Assembly: GCA_964629825.1 (NCBI GenBank)
Contig: CAZVUW010000017.1
Span: 1 to 40,982, forward strand
DNA length: 40,982 nt
Direction of reading: 5' to 3'
Source: CAZVUW01 sp964629825
Lineage (GTDB): Bacteria > Actinomycetota > Nitriliruptoria > Euzebyales > Egibacteraceae
The notes beneath the pieces are model-generated. The model had not been told where the DNA came from. It worked only from the letters and a program-made list of their open reading frames with translations, and made no database searches. The position numbers and the translations under genes were made by a program. This document shows positions 18,467 to 26,583 of the stretch, one piece after another; positions within the stretch are counted from its first letter, which is position 1, and each line of letters starts with the position of its first letter.

Positions 18467-19660
18467 ATGGCAGGACTGCGCCGCCTCCTCGCCGGTGCCA
18501 CGGTGCTCCCGCTGCTGGCGTGCAGCGGAGCCGACGCGCCCTCGACCTCCTCTGAGGCTGCGCCGACCGGGTCACCGGTCGAGTCCCAGGCCGCGCCCGA
18601 GGGCGGCGAGTCGACTTCGACTTCGGGGGAGACCTCCAGCGCGGCGGACGCTGGCGCCTCGCCGGCCGACCGTGGTGAGGTGCCGCTGGAGCTGAGCACC
18701 ATCGCCTCCGGCCTCGAGGCACCCTGGGAGATCGCCGTCGCCGGCGAGCGGATCTTCCTCACCGAGCGGGACAGCGGCGCCGTGCTCGAGCTGGCGGATG
18801 ACGGGACGGTCAGCGAAGTCGCCGTCCTGGACGTGCAGGCGGGTGGGGAGGGCGGCCTGCTCGGCCTCGCCGTCGACCCCGGCGCGGAGGAGCCGCGCTT
18901 CTACGCCTACCTCACGACCGCCGAGGACAACCGCGTCGTCCGCTTCGAGCCGGGGGAGGAGCCGACGCCGGTCCTGACCGGAATCCCGAGCGCCCGGATC
19001 CACAACGGCGGGCGGATCGCGTTCGGCCCCGACGGCCTGCTGTACGTCGCGACGGGCGATGCCGGTCAGGAGCACCTCGCCCAGGACCCGGGCTCCCTGG
19101 CTGGCAAGATCCTGCGCATCACCCCGGATGGCGAGGTGCCGGACGACAACCCCATCCCCGGATCGCCGGTCTACTCGCTGGGCCACCGCAACCCGCAGGG
19201 GCTCGCATGGATGCCCGACGGGACGCTGTACGCGTCCGAGTTCGGCCCCGACCGTGATGACGAGGTCAACCGCATCGGGCCCGGCGCGAACTACGGCTGG
19301 CCGGCGGTGACCGGACAGGCGGGCGTTGAGGGCTTCAACGACCCGGTGTTCGTCCAGCAGCCGCCCGAGGGGTCGTGGAGCGGCCTTGCGATCCTCGACG
19401 GCGGCGCCATCCCGCAGTGGGAGGGTGATCTGTTCCTCGCGTCTCTGCGCGGTCAGCGGCTGTGGCGCCTGCGGCTCGGCGATGACGGAGAGGTGGAGGA
19501 GGCCGAGGCGCTGCTGGTCGGCGAGCACGGCCGGCTGCGCCAGGTGGTGCAGGGTCCGGACGGCGCCCTGTGGCTGCTGACCAGCAACCGCGACGGCCGT
19601 GGCTCGCCGATCCCGGAGGACGATCGCATCCTCCGACTGGGCCCGCCGACCGGCCGCTGA
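18467..19660 (+). CDS. PQQ-dependent sugar (aldose) dehydrogenase-like lipoprotein
   Basis: A 397-residue exported lipoprotein. The signal peptide ends in a lipobox LLAC (C19). A Ser/Thr/Glu-rich linker of about 50 residues follows, then a six-bladed propeller of the soluble glucose/sorbosone dehydrogenase family: GLEAPWEIAV, GGEGGLLGLAVDP, RIHNGGRIAFGPDGLLYVATGD, GHRNPQGLAWMPDG and EFGPDRDDEVN. Relatives oxidise aldoses with PQQ and pass electrons to the respiratory chain. No PQQ synthesis genes are in view, so cofactor use is inferred from family alone. ATG at 18467 is preceded by GGGAGG; upstream in-frame codons overlap plsC and lack a signal. Two palindromes lie just downstream. Confidence 0.9.
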   Translation: MAGLRRLLAGATVLPLLACSGADAPSTSSEAAPTGSPVESQAAPEGGESTSTSGETSSAADAGASPADRGEVPLELSTIASGLEAPWEIAVAGERIFLTERDSGAVLELADDGTVSEVAVLDVQAGGEGGLLGLAVDPGAEEPRFYAYLTTAEDNRVVRFEPGEEPTPVLTGIPSARIHNGGRIAFGPDGLLYVATGDAGQEHLAQDPGSLAGKILRITPDGEVPDDNPIPGSPVYSLGHRNPQGLAWMPDGTLYASEFGPDRDDEVNRIGPGANYGWPAVTGQAGVEGFNDPVFVQQPPEGSWSGLAILDGGAIPQWEGDLFLASLRGQRLWRLRLGDDGEVEEAEALLVGEHGRLRQVVQGPDGALWLLTSNRDGRGSPIPEDDRILRLGPPTGR

Positions 19661-19688
19661 CACTCGACCGCCGACCGCCGACCGTTTG

Positions 19689-19728
19689 GATGTTGTTCTT
19701 GCCGTGCATTCACGGCCAGAACAACATC
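19689..19728. repeat. 40-bp palindrome, family copy 2
   Basis: Outer arms GATGTTGTTC (19689-19698) and GAACAACATC (19719-19728) match copy 1 exactly. The inner stem differs from copy 1: TTGCCGTG against CACGGCCA, with a single T-C mismatch and the central four bases CATT. It lies 28 bp after the stop of the sugar dehydrogenase gene, between converging genes, and 31 bp before copy 3. Confidence 0.9.
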
Positions 19729-19759
19729 GAGCCAGGGGTGCACAGGCCGCCCGACGTTG

Positions 19760-19799
19760 GGTGTTGTTTTCGACGGACATGTCCGTCGAAAACAACACC
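19760..19799. repeat. 40-bp perfect palindrome, family copy 3
   Basis: A flawless 40-bp palindrome centred between 19779 and 19780, arms GGTGTTGTTTTCGACGGACA and its reverse complement. The outer arm differs from copies 1, 2 and 4 at two positions, and the partner arm has changed to match both times. Spacing between outer arms is again 20 bp. It is followed by a run of nine G (19805-19813) and then the stop of the minus-strand gene. Confidence 0.9.
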
Positions 19800-19815
19800 G
19801 TACCGGGGGGGGGCC

Positions 19816-20940
19816 TCAGGTGGGCAGGTCGTCATCGCCGCGCAGCTCGCGCGCGGCGTCCTCGAAGTCGTCCTCCGGGCGACCGGCGGCGACCCAGCCC
19901 TCGTAGAAGGCGATGAAGTCCTCGATGTCGCCGGCGCCGGCCAGCGGCACGTCGCTGATGTCGCCGAAGGCCAGGGTCAGCAGGCGGCGGCGGGTGTGCG
20001 CGGCGTCGACCGGGTTGGCGACGCCGTGCGAGGCGAGCTCGAGCACCTCCTCGAGCTCGTAGGCGTCCTCCTCGGCCTCGACGGCCCAGTGGTGGCCGCA
20101 CTCGGCGTAGGTGCAGGGCAGCCAGCGGTCGGCCTCGTCGTGCAGCAGGAACCAGCCCGCGGCGCGGATGAGCGGGCTCGGATGGGTCAGCGCAGCCTCG
20201 AGGTCGCGGTCTGGCAGCGGCTCGTCCTCGGCCTCGATCGGGTTGCGCGGGCCCAGGCCTACAAGCTCCAGCAGCTCGATGGCCAGCTGCTCGGCCTCGG
20301 TCAGGGCATCGGGGGTGTAGTGGTCCTGGCGCAGGCGGCTGAGGACGTCGGCCCAGCCGAGGTCGGTGGGCTCTGGCTCGGTCGGCAGGCCCGGCCCGGC
20401 CGAGGGATCGGCGGGCTCGGGCAGCGGGACGGGCACCGTCCAGCGGGCGATGTAGCACCAGCGGAGCAGGCCACGTGCCTCGAGGACCGGGGTGGCGAAG
20501 GCGGGCTGCGGCTCGTCGGTGACGGCCGGCACCACCCAGCCGGCGGCGGCCCACCCCGCGGCGGTGGGAAGCTCGCGCGAGTAGGGGCGGTCGCGGCAGG
20601 CCTCCCAGGCCGCCTGCGCGGCCGCCGGGCCCCAGCCGACGCGGACCATCGCGGTGCGCAGGTCCAGCCAGTCCTCGTCGCCCTCCAGCGGCGCGCCGCG
20701 TAGGGGCTCCCAGTCGTGGTTGCGGACGGCGTCGACGTAGGTGAGGACCAGGTCGCTGAGGCCCTCCTCGTCGTCGGGGTCCGGCAGCTCGCGCAGGCCG
20801 AGGTCGACCGCCGAGCCGCGGAACGCCGGCGCCAGCCAGCGCCCGTCCGGGCTGCGGTACAGCGTGGAGCCCGCCAGCTCGGCGGGCGTGCAGTCGGCCA
20901 GGGGGATCCGCTCCCCGCTGCCCAGCACCTCGAGGTCCAT
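19816..20940 (-). CDS. Hypothetical protein, acidic, unrecognised
   Basis: A 374-residue acidic protein that I do not recognise. It has no signal peptide, membrane helix or nucleotide-binding motif. The N-terminal part (MDLEVLGSGERIPLADCTP and YRSPDGRWLAPAF) looks like a small beta-rich module. The middle holds a proline-rich spacer with PTEPEPTDLGW. The C-terminal third is helical and very acidic (AVEAEEDAYELEEVLELASHG, split here: AVEAEEDAYELEE, then VLELASHG). WLPCTYAECGHHW has a Cys/His cluster that could bind metal. Codon use matches its neighbours and the opposite strand shows no better gene, so it is probably real. ATG at 20938-20940 follows GGGGGACC. It appears to be a single-gene unit divergent from serC. 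Confidence 0.75.
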   Translation of the reverse strand: MDLEVLGSGERIPLADCTPAELAGSTLYRSPDGRWLAPAFRGSAVDLGLRELPDPDDEEGLSDLVLTYVDAVRNHDWEPLRGAPLEGDEDWLDLRTAMVRVGWGPAAAQAAWEACRDRPYSRELPTAAGWAAAGWVVPAVTDEPQPAFATPVLEARGLLRWCYIARWTVPVPLPEPADPSAGPGLPTEPEPTDLGWADVLSRLRQDHYTPDALTEAEQLAIELLELVGLGPRNPIEAEDEPLPDRDLEAALTHPSPLIRAAGWFLLHDEADRWLPCTYAECGHHWAVEAEEDAYELEEVLELASHGVANPVDAAHTRRRLLTLAFGDISDVPLAGAGDIEDFIAFYEGWVAAGRPEDDFEDAARELRGDDDLPT

Positions 20941-21026
20941 CCGGTCCCCCTGTCAACTTGGCCGCGCGCGACGGCTTGCGGCAGCATGGGCCAGAGCCCG
21001 ATCCCGTCGCAAGGACACGCCGCCGC

Positions 21027-22148
21027 ATGGACCCTATTCAGCTGCCCGCCGAGCTTCTGCCCGCGGATGGACGCTTCGGCTGCGGCCCGTCGAAGGTGCG
21101 CCAGGAGGCGGTCGCCGGCCTCTACGAGGCGGCCCCGAGGCTGCTCGGCACCAGCCATCGCCAGGCACCCGTCAAGGAGCTGGTCGGGCGGATCCGCGCC
21201 GGGCTGGCCGAGCTGTTCGCGCTGCCGGAGGGCTACGAGGTCCTGCTCGGCAACGGCGGGGCCACGCTGTTCTGGGACGCCGCCGCCCACCACCTGGTGC
21301 TGGAGCGCAGCGCGCACGCGGTCTTCGGCGAGTTCTCCGCCAAGTTCGCCGCGGCCGTCGAGGCGGCGCCGTGGCTCAAGGAGCCCCACGTCGTCCGGGC
21401 CGAGCCAGGGTCGGCGCCGGAGCTGACGCCGATCGACGGCGTCGACGCCTACGCGCTCACCCACTGCGAGACCTCCACGGGCGTGGCGCAGCCCGTGCGC
21501 CGCGTGGTCCCGGCCGATGAGGCGCTGCTGCTGGTCGACGCGACCAGCGCCGCCGGCGGCCTGGTGGTGGACCCCGAGCAGTTCGACGCCTACTACTTCT
21601 CGCCCCAGAAGGCGTTCGGCAGCGAGGGCGGCCTGTGGGCGGCGCTGTGCTCGCCGGCCGCCGTCGAGCGGATCGAGCACCTGGCGGCGTCGGGCCGCTA
21701 CGTCCCCGCCGTGCTCGATCTGAAGATCGCCCTGACCAACTCGCGCTCGAACCAGACCTACAACACGCCGGCGGTCGCCACGCTCTACCTGATGGCCGAG
21801 CAGATCGACTGGCTGCTCGAGCGCGGCGGCCTGACCTGGGCGGTCGAGGACTGCGCCGCCAAGGCCGCGCACCTCTACCGCTGGGCCGAGGAGCGCCCGT
21901 GGGCCAGCCCGTTCGTGACCGACGCGGCGCTGCGCAGCAACGTGGTGTGCACGATCGACCTCGACGAGCGCGTGTCCGCAGGTGACGTCTGCGCGACGCT
22001 GCGCGCCAACGGCATCGTCGACACCGACGCCTACCGCAAGCTGGGGCGCAACCAGCTGCGCATCGCGGTGTTCCCCGCGGTCGACCGCGGCGACGTCGAG
22101 CGCCTGACGGCCGCGATCGATCACATCGTGGAGCGGCTGCTCCCGTGA
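21027..22148 (+). CDS. serC: Phosphoserine aminotransferase
   Basis: A 373-residue class V PLP aminotransferase that makes 3-phosphoserine from 3-phosphohydroxypyruvate with glutamate, the second step of serine synthesis. The N-terminal FGCGPSKVRQEAV and LGTSHRQAPVKELV are typical of the actinobacterial/archaeal-like SerC type, as is THCETSTGVAQPV. The PLP lysine is in YYFSPQKAFGSEGG, and NQTYNTPAVATLYLM follows. ATG at 21027 is preceded by AAGGA at a long spacing; codons further upstream overlap the divergent gene's start and have no match. The stop overlaps the GTG of the decarboxylase gene (GTGA). Confidence 0.94.
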   Translation: MDPIQLPAELLPADGRFGCGPSKVRQEAVAGLYEAAPRLLGTSHRQAPVKELVGRIRAGLAELFALPEGYEVLLGNGGATLFWDAAAHHLVLERSAHAVFGEFSAKFAAAVEAAPWLKEPHVVRAEPGSAPELTPIDGVDAYALTHCETSTGVAQPVRRVVPADEALLLVDATSAAGGLVVDPEQFDAYYFSPQKAFGSEGGLWAALCSPAAVERIEHLAASGRYVPAVLDLKIALTNSRSNQTYNTPAVATLYLMAEQIDWLLERGGLTWAVEDCAAKAAHLYRWAEERPWASPFVTDAALRSNVVCTIDLDERVSAGDVCATLRANGIVDTDAYRKLGRNQLRIAVFPAVDRGDVERLTAAIDHIVERLLP

Positions 22149-23584
22149 CAGGGCCTGACGGTCGGGGCTGGACCGCAGAGGAGTTCCGCCGCCACGGCCG
22201 CGCGGTCGTGGACCTGGTCGCCGACTACCTGGAGGGGCTGGAGCAGCGCCCGGTGCGGGCGCAGGTCCGCCCGGGGGAGATCCGCGCTCAGCTGCCCGAG
22301 CACCCCCCCGAGGAGCCTGAGCCGTTCGAGGACGTGCTCGCCGACGTCGAGCGGTTCATCCTCCCCGGGCTGACCCATTGGCAGCACCCGCGCTTCTTCG
22401 CCTACTTCCCGGCCAACGCCTCGCCGCCGGCGATCCTGGGCGAGCTGTTGTCCGCCGGGGTGGGCGTGCAGGGGATGCTGTGGTCCACGAGCCCGGCCGC
22501 GACCGAGCTCGAGACGCACGTGCTCGACTGGCTGCGCGAGCTCGTCGGCCTGCCGGAGCGCTTCGGCTCGGCCGGCGCGGGCGGCGGCGTGATCTCCGAC
22601 TCGGCCTCGAGCTCGGTGCTGTGCGCGCTGCTGGCGGCGCGCGAGCGCGCGACCGGCGGTGCAGGCAACCAGACCGGCGCGCCGAGCGGGCTCGCCGTGT
22701 ACACCTCCAACCAGGCGCACTCGTCGGTCGAGAAGGCGGTGCGGATCGCGGGCATCGGCTCGGACAACCTGCGCCTGGTCGATGTCGACGCCGACCAGCG
22801 GATGCGCCCCGAGGAGCTGGACCGCCTGCTGAGCGCCGACCGCGCCGCCGGGCGGACCCCGGTGATGGTGGTGGCGACGATCGGGACCACCTCCTCGGCC
22901 GCGATCGACCCGGTGGCGGAGATCGGGCAGGTCTGCCGACGCCACGGCGTGTGGCTGCACGTCGACGCGGCCTACGCGGGCGCCGCTGCCGTCTGCCCCG
23001 AGCTGCGCTGGATCAACGACGGCGTCGAGGCGGCCGACAGCTACACCTTCAACCCGCACAAGTGGCTGCTCACCAACTTCGACTGCACCGCCTTCTACGT
23101 GGCCGACCGCGAGGCGCTGATCTCGGCCCTTAGCATCCTGCCGGAGTACCTCCGCAACGCGGCCACGGAGAGCGGCGAGGTGATCGACTACCGCGACTGG
23201 CAGGTGTCGCTGGGCCGGCGCTTCCGCGCCCTCAAGCTGTGGTTCGTCCTGCGCTCCTACGGGGCCGCCGGGCTGCGCGAGCACATCCGCGGCCACGTCG
23301 CCGTGGCTGCGGACTTCGCCCGGCGCGTCGCGGATCATCCGGACTTCGAGCTGGCGGCCCCGGTGCACCTCGGACTCGTCTGCTTCCGACACCACGGTGG
23401 CGACGAGGTCAACTCCCGGCTGCTGGACGAGCTGAACGACCGCGGTCTGATCTACCTCACCCACACCCGGCTGGACGACGCGCTCACGCTGCGGCTGGCC
23501 GTGGGCGGCGCCCGCACCGAGCAGCGCCACGTCGACGAGGCCTGGGACGAGATCCAGTCGGTCGCGGAGGCGCTGGCCCGATGA
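22145..23584 (+). CDS. Aromatic L-amino-acid (group II PLP) decarboxylase
   Basis: A 479-residue decarboxylase of the DDC/TyrDC/GAD group. The substrate-side N-terminal segment includes HWQHPRFFAYFPANASPPA, which in animal AADC relatives lines the aromatic pocket, then HSSVEKAVRIAG, ATIGTTSSAAID, the PLP-pyridine aspartate in HVDAAYAGAA and the Schiff-base lysine in FNPHKWLLTNFDC. FNPHKWLL and the W-HPRFFAYFP motif favour aromatic substrates (tryptophan, tyrosine, phenylalanine or dopa) over glutamate, but which one cannot be read. Product would be a trace amine and CO2. It overlaps serC by GTGA and glpD by ATGA, so the three are coupled. The link to serine synthesis is not obvious. Confidence 0.92.
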   Translation: MTGPDGRGWTAEEFRRHGRAVVDLVADYLEGLEQRPVRAQVRPGEIRAQLPEHPPEEPEPFEDVLADVERFILPGLTHWQHPRFFAYFPANASPPAILGELLSAGVGVQGMLWSTSPAATELETHVLDWLRELVGLPERFGSAGAGGGVISDSASSSVLCALLAARERATGGAGNQTGAPSGLAVYTSNQAHSSVEKAVRIAGIGSDNLRLVDVDADQRMRPEELDRLLSADRAAGRTPVMVVATIGTTSSAAIDPVAEIGQVCRRHGVWLHVDAAYAGAAAVCPELRWINDGVEAADSYTFNPHKWLLTNFDCTAFYVADREALISALSILPEYLRNAATESGEVIDYRDWQVSLGRRFRALKLWFVLRSYGAAGLREHIRGHVAVAADFARRVADHPDFELAAPVHLGLVCFRHHGGDEVNSRLLDELNDRGLIYLTHTRLDDALTLRLAVGGARTEQRHVDEAWDEIQSVAEALAR

Positions 23585-25308
23585 ACGGGGGCGCCCGCCT
23601 GTCTCCCCAGGCGCGCGCCGCTGCCCTGCGCCGCCTCGAGGAGGAGGTCCTCGACGTCCTGGTCGTCGGGGGCGGCGTCACGGGTGCCGGCACCGCCCTC
23701 GATGCCGCCACCCGCGGCCTCAGCGTCGGTCTGGTCGAGGCGCGCGACCTGGCGGCCGGCACGTCGAGCCGCTCAAGCAAGCTGATCCATGGCGGCTTGC
23801 GCTACCTGGAGCAGGGCAACCTCGCCCTGGTGCGTGAGGCGCTGCGCGAGCGCGGGCTGCTGCTGGGACGGCTGTGCCCACACCTCGTCCGGCCGGTGCC
23901 GTTCCTGTACCCGCTCACCGCCCGGGTCTGGGAGCGCGCCTACGTCGGCGCCGGCGTGGCGCTGTACGACCTGCTGGCCGCCCTGCCCGGCAGCTCCGTC
24001 CAGGCCCTCCCGCGCCACCGGCACCTGTCGCGCCGCGCCGCCCTGCGCGCGGCTCCGGCGCTGCGGCCTGACGCCCTGATCGGCGGGATCTCCTACTTCG
24101 ACGCCAGCGTCGACGACGCCCGTCACACCGTCGCGCTCGCGCGCACGGCGGCCCACTACGGCGCCGCAGTCGTGACCAGCGCTCGCGTCGTCGGCTTCCT
24201 GCGCGAGGGGGAGCGCGTCGTCGGCGCCCGCGTGCGCGACCTCGAGGGCGGCGGGGAGCTGGAGGTGCGCGCCCACCAGGTCGTCAACGCCACCGGCGTC
24301 TGGACCGACGAGGTCCAGGGCATGGTCGGCCGCGGCCGCATTCGTGTGCGCGCGTCCAAGGGGATCCACCTGGTCGTCCCGCGCGACCGCGTCCACTCCG
24401 ACACCGGGCTGATCCTGCGCACGCCGAGCAGCGTGCTGTTCGTGATCCCGTGGCCCAGCATCAGCGCCCTGCGGCACTGGATCATCGGCACGACCGACAC
24501 GGACTGGGGGCTCGACAAGGCGCACCCCGCCGCCAGCCGCCGCGACATCGACTACCTGCTCGACCGCGTCAACCGCGTCCTCACCACGCCGCTCACGCAC
24601 GCCGACGTCGAGGGCGTCTACGCGGGCCTGCGGCCGCTGCTGCACGGCGAGTCGGAGGCCACCAGCAGGCTCTCGCGCGAGCACGCGGTGCATCAGCCCG
24701 TCGCCGGCCTGGTCACGGTCGCAGGCGGCAAGTACACGACCTACCGGGTCATGGCGGCGGACGCCGTCGACGCGGTCGCCCGCGCCCTGCCGCGCAAGAC
24801 CCCGAGCTCCGTGACCGACCGCATCCCGCTGGTGGGGGCGGAGGGCTTCGAGGCGGCCTGGAACACCCGCGCGCGGCTGGCCCAGCGCTCCGGTCTGCAC
24901 GTCGCCCGCGTCGAGCACCTCCTGCGCCGCTACGGCACCGAGACCACCGCGCTGCTGGAGCTGATCGCTGCCGAGCCCGAGCTCGGCCGGCCGATCGACG
25001 GCGCCGAGGACTACCTGGCCGTCGAGGCCCGCTGGGCGGCCTCCCACGAGGGTGCGCTGCATCTGGACGACGTCCTGACGCGACGCACCCGCGTGTCGAT
25101 CGAGACCTGGGACCGGGGGCTGCGCGCCGCCGAGGACGTCGCGCAGATCATGGGCGCGGTCCTCGGCTGGGACGAGGCCACGCGCAAGCGCGAGATCGAG
25201 CACTACCGCGCGCGGGTCGAGGCCGAGCGGCAGTCGCAGGAGATGGCGACCGACGAGACCGCCGACGCCGCCCGGCTCGGTGCACCGGACGTCCGGATGG
25301 GCGCCTGA
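23581..25308 (+). CDS. glpD: Glycerol-3-phosphate dehydrogenase (FAD)
   Basis: A 575-residue membrane-associated flavoenzyme that oxidises glycerol 3-phosphate to dihydroxyacetone phosphate and feeds electrons to quinone. The FAD-binding motif VVGGGVTGAGTALDAATRG is at residues about 27-45, followed by AAGTSSRSSKLIHGGLRYLE, the family hallmark. Further on are GGISYFDASVDDARHT, VNATGVWTDEV, SKGIHLVVPR, IIGTTDTDWG and VAGGKYTTYRVMA. The C-terminal DAO_C domain covers about residues 420-560. ATG at 23581 overlaps the decarboxylase stop (ATGA); the longer upstream frame is a shadow of that gene. No glycerol kinase or facilitator is adjacent. Confidence 0.95.
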   Translation: MNGGARLSPQARAAALRRLEEEVLDVLVVGGGVTGAGTALDAATRGLSVGLVEARDLAAGTSSRSSKLIHGGLRYLEQGNLALVREALRERGLLLGRLCPHLVRPVPFLYPLTARVWERAYVGAGVALYDLLAALPGSSVQALPRHRHLSRRAALRAAPALRPDALIGGISYFDASVDDARHTVALARTAAHYGAAVVTSARVVGFLREGERVVGARVRDLEGGGELEVRAHQVVNATGVWTDEVQGMVGRGRIRVRASKGIHLVVPRDRVHSDTGLILRTPSSVLFVIPWPSISALRHWIIGTTDTDWGLDKAHPAASRRDIDYLLDRVNRVLTTPLTHADVEGVYAGLRPLLHGESEATSRLSREHAVHQPVAGLVTVAGGKYTTYRVMAADAVDAVARALPRKTPSSVTDRIPLVGAEGFEAAWNTRARLAQRSGLHVARVEHLLRRYGTETTALLELIAAEPELGRPIDGAEDYLAVEARWAASHEGALHLDDVLTRRTRVSIETWDRGLRAAEDVAQIMGAVLGWDEATRKREIEHYRARVEAERQSQEMATDETADAARLGAPDVRMGA

Positions 25309-25320
25309 GCGCTTCCCAGA

Positions 25321-25338
25321 CTCTCAGCATCCTCTCAG
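25321..25338 (+). promoter_or_regulatory. 11-bp-spaced direct repeat, possible response-regulator box
   Basis: CTCTCAG occurs at 25321-25327 and again at 25332-25338, exactly 11 bp apart, that is one helical turn, with GCATC / AATC after them. OmpR/PhoB-type regulators bind such tandem direct repeats. It lies 79 bp upstream of an exported protein gene that is followed directly by an OmpR-type regulator and its kinase, so autoregulation is a reasonable inference. Confidence 0.5.
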
Positions 25339-25416
25339 AATCGGGACAAAGAGACCTCAAGAACTCCCCGCACAGTTGGGAGCGTCAGACGGCGCACCGA
25401 CAGCGAGGAGAGCACC

Positions 25417-25893
25417 ATGAGCAGCACCCGCAAGATCCTGATCACCGGGCTCGTCGTGGTCGGCCTGCTGGGCATAGGGGCGTTCGCGTTCGCGCAGACC
25501 GGTCGCGGCCCCATCGCCTGGGCCCTCTCCGGCGGCCCGCCGTGGGCCGATGGGGACGACTGGGGCGGCTGGCGCGGCCATGGCCCGTGGGGTGGACGCG
25601 GCCCCTGGGGCGGCCCGCCCTGGCACCGCGGCCCCGACCCCGAGGAGCTGCGCGAGGTGAGGTCGGAGCTGGCCGAGGACCTGGCCGCCGAGCTCGACAC
25701 CAGCGCCGAACGGGTCGAGTCCGCCTTCCGCAACGTCGTCTCCAAGCGTCTCCATGAGGCCGTCGAGGCCGGCCTGATCGATCGTGAGGACGCCAACGAG
25801 GCGCTCCAGGCGTACGAGGATGGGGACATGCGCGTCCTCTTCCGCGTCCTGAAGGAGCGTTCGGAGGAGTCCCGCGACGAGAGGGCAGACTGA
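25417..25893 (+). CDS. Exported Gly/Trp/Pro-rich small protein of a two-component operon
   Basis: A 158-residue protein I do not recognise as a named family. Residues about 6-27 are a signal peptide or membrane anchor ending AFAFAQTG. Residues about 38-70 are a low-complexity stretch rich in Gly, Trp, Pro and His, for example GPWGGRGPWGGPPWHRG. From about residue 73 the sequence becomes charged and helical (EELREVRSELAEDLAAELD), ending in acidic and basic residues. ATG at 25417 has GAGGAG upstream. It is the first gene of the unit containing the response regulator (6 bp downstream) and kinase. By analogy with small periplasmic partners of two-component systems it may modulate or be a target of the kinase, but that is inference. 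Confidence 0.8.
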   Translation: MSSTRKILITGLVVVGLLGIGAFAFAQTGRGPIAWALSGGPPWADGDDWGGWRGHGPWGGRGPWGGPPWHRGPDPEELREVRSELAEDLAAELDTSAERVESAFRNVVSKRLHEAVEAGLIDREDANEALQAYEDGDMRVLFRVLKERSEESRDERAD

Positions 25894-25899
25894 GCGGTC

Positions 25900-26583
25900 A
25901 TGAGCCCGACCCTGCCGAGCGTCCTGGTCGTCGACGACGACGACGCCATCCGCATCGCCCTCGAGCGCGCACTCGGGCTCGAGGGCTTTGTGGTGTCCAC
26001 CGTGCCCGGCGGTCGCGCCGCGCTCGAGCAGGTCGAGCAGCAGCTGCCGGATGTGATCGTCCTCGACGTGGCCATGCCCGACGTCGACGGCGTGACCGTG
26101 ACCAGGACCCTGCGCGGACAGGGCTTGCAGCTGCCGATCCTGATCCTGTCGGCGCTCGACGAGGTCTCCGATCGCGTCGCGGGCCTCCAGGCGGGCGCCG
26201 ATGACTACCTGGTCAAGCCGTTCGCGGTCGCCGAGCTGGTTGCCCGGCTGCACGCGCTCCTGCGCCGGCGCAGCGAGGCGGTCTCGGTTCCGATCAGCGT
26301 CGGCGACCTCCTGGTCGACCCCGCCCGGCGGGTGGCACGGCGCGGCTCCCGCGAGCTGAGCCTCACGCGGCGCGAGTTCGAGCTGCTGGAGGTCCTGTCC
26401 CGCCACGCCGGGATTGTGCTCAGCCGCACCCAGCTGCTCAGCCAGGTCTGGGGCTACGACTTCGAGGCCGACGGCAACGTGGTGGACGTCTTCGTCGGCT
26501 ACCTGCGGCGCAAGCTCGAGGCGGAGGGCGAGCCGAGGATCCTGAACACCGTCCGCGGCGTCGGCTTCGTGCTGCGGCCATGA
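25900..26583 (+). CDS. OmpR/PhoB-family response regulator
   Basis: A 227-residue DNA-binding response regulator. The receiver domain (about 1-120) has the acidic pair D12-D13, the phosphorylated aspartate D56 in VIVLDVAMPDVDG, a conserved serine in LSALDE and K106 in LVKPF. The C-terminal winged helix (about 130-227) has LTRREFELLEVL, SRTQLLSQVWGYDFE and the closing NTVRGVGFVLRP. It resembles the MprA/TcrA-like group of actinobacterial regulators. ATG at 25900 lies 6 bp after the exported protein gene, and its TGA overlaps the kinase ATG (ATGA). Likely target: the direct repeat at 25321-25338. Confidence 0.95.
   Translation: MSPTLPSVLVVDDDDAIRIALERALGLEGFVVSTVPGGRAALEQVEQQLPDVIVLDVAMPDVDGVTVTRTLRGQGLQLPILILSALDEVSDRVAGLQAGADDYLVKPFAVAELVARLHALLRRRSEAVSVPISVGDLLVDPARRVARRGSRELSLTRREFELLEVLSRHAGIVLSRTQLLSQVWGYDFEADGNVVDVFVGYLRRKLEAEGEPRILNTVRGVGFVLRP

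Noticed and set aside
19664..19686. Short tandem repeat of ACCGCCG after the sugar dehydrogenase gene
   Set aside because: Fewer than three 7-bp units in GC-rich DNA; not distinguishable from chance.
19805..19813. A run of nine G as a possible phase-variation tract
   Set aside because: It lies outside any gene, just past a stop codon, with no promoter that it could space.
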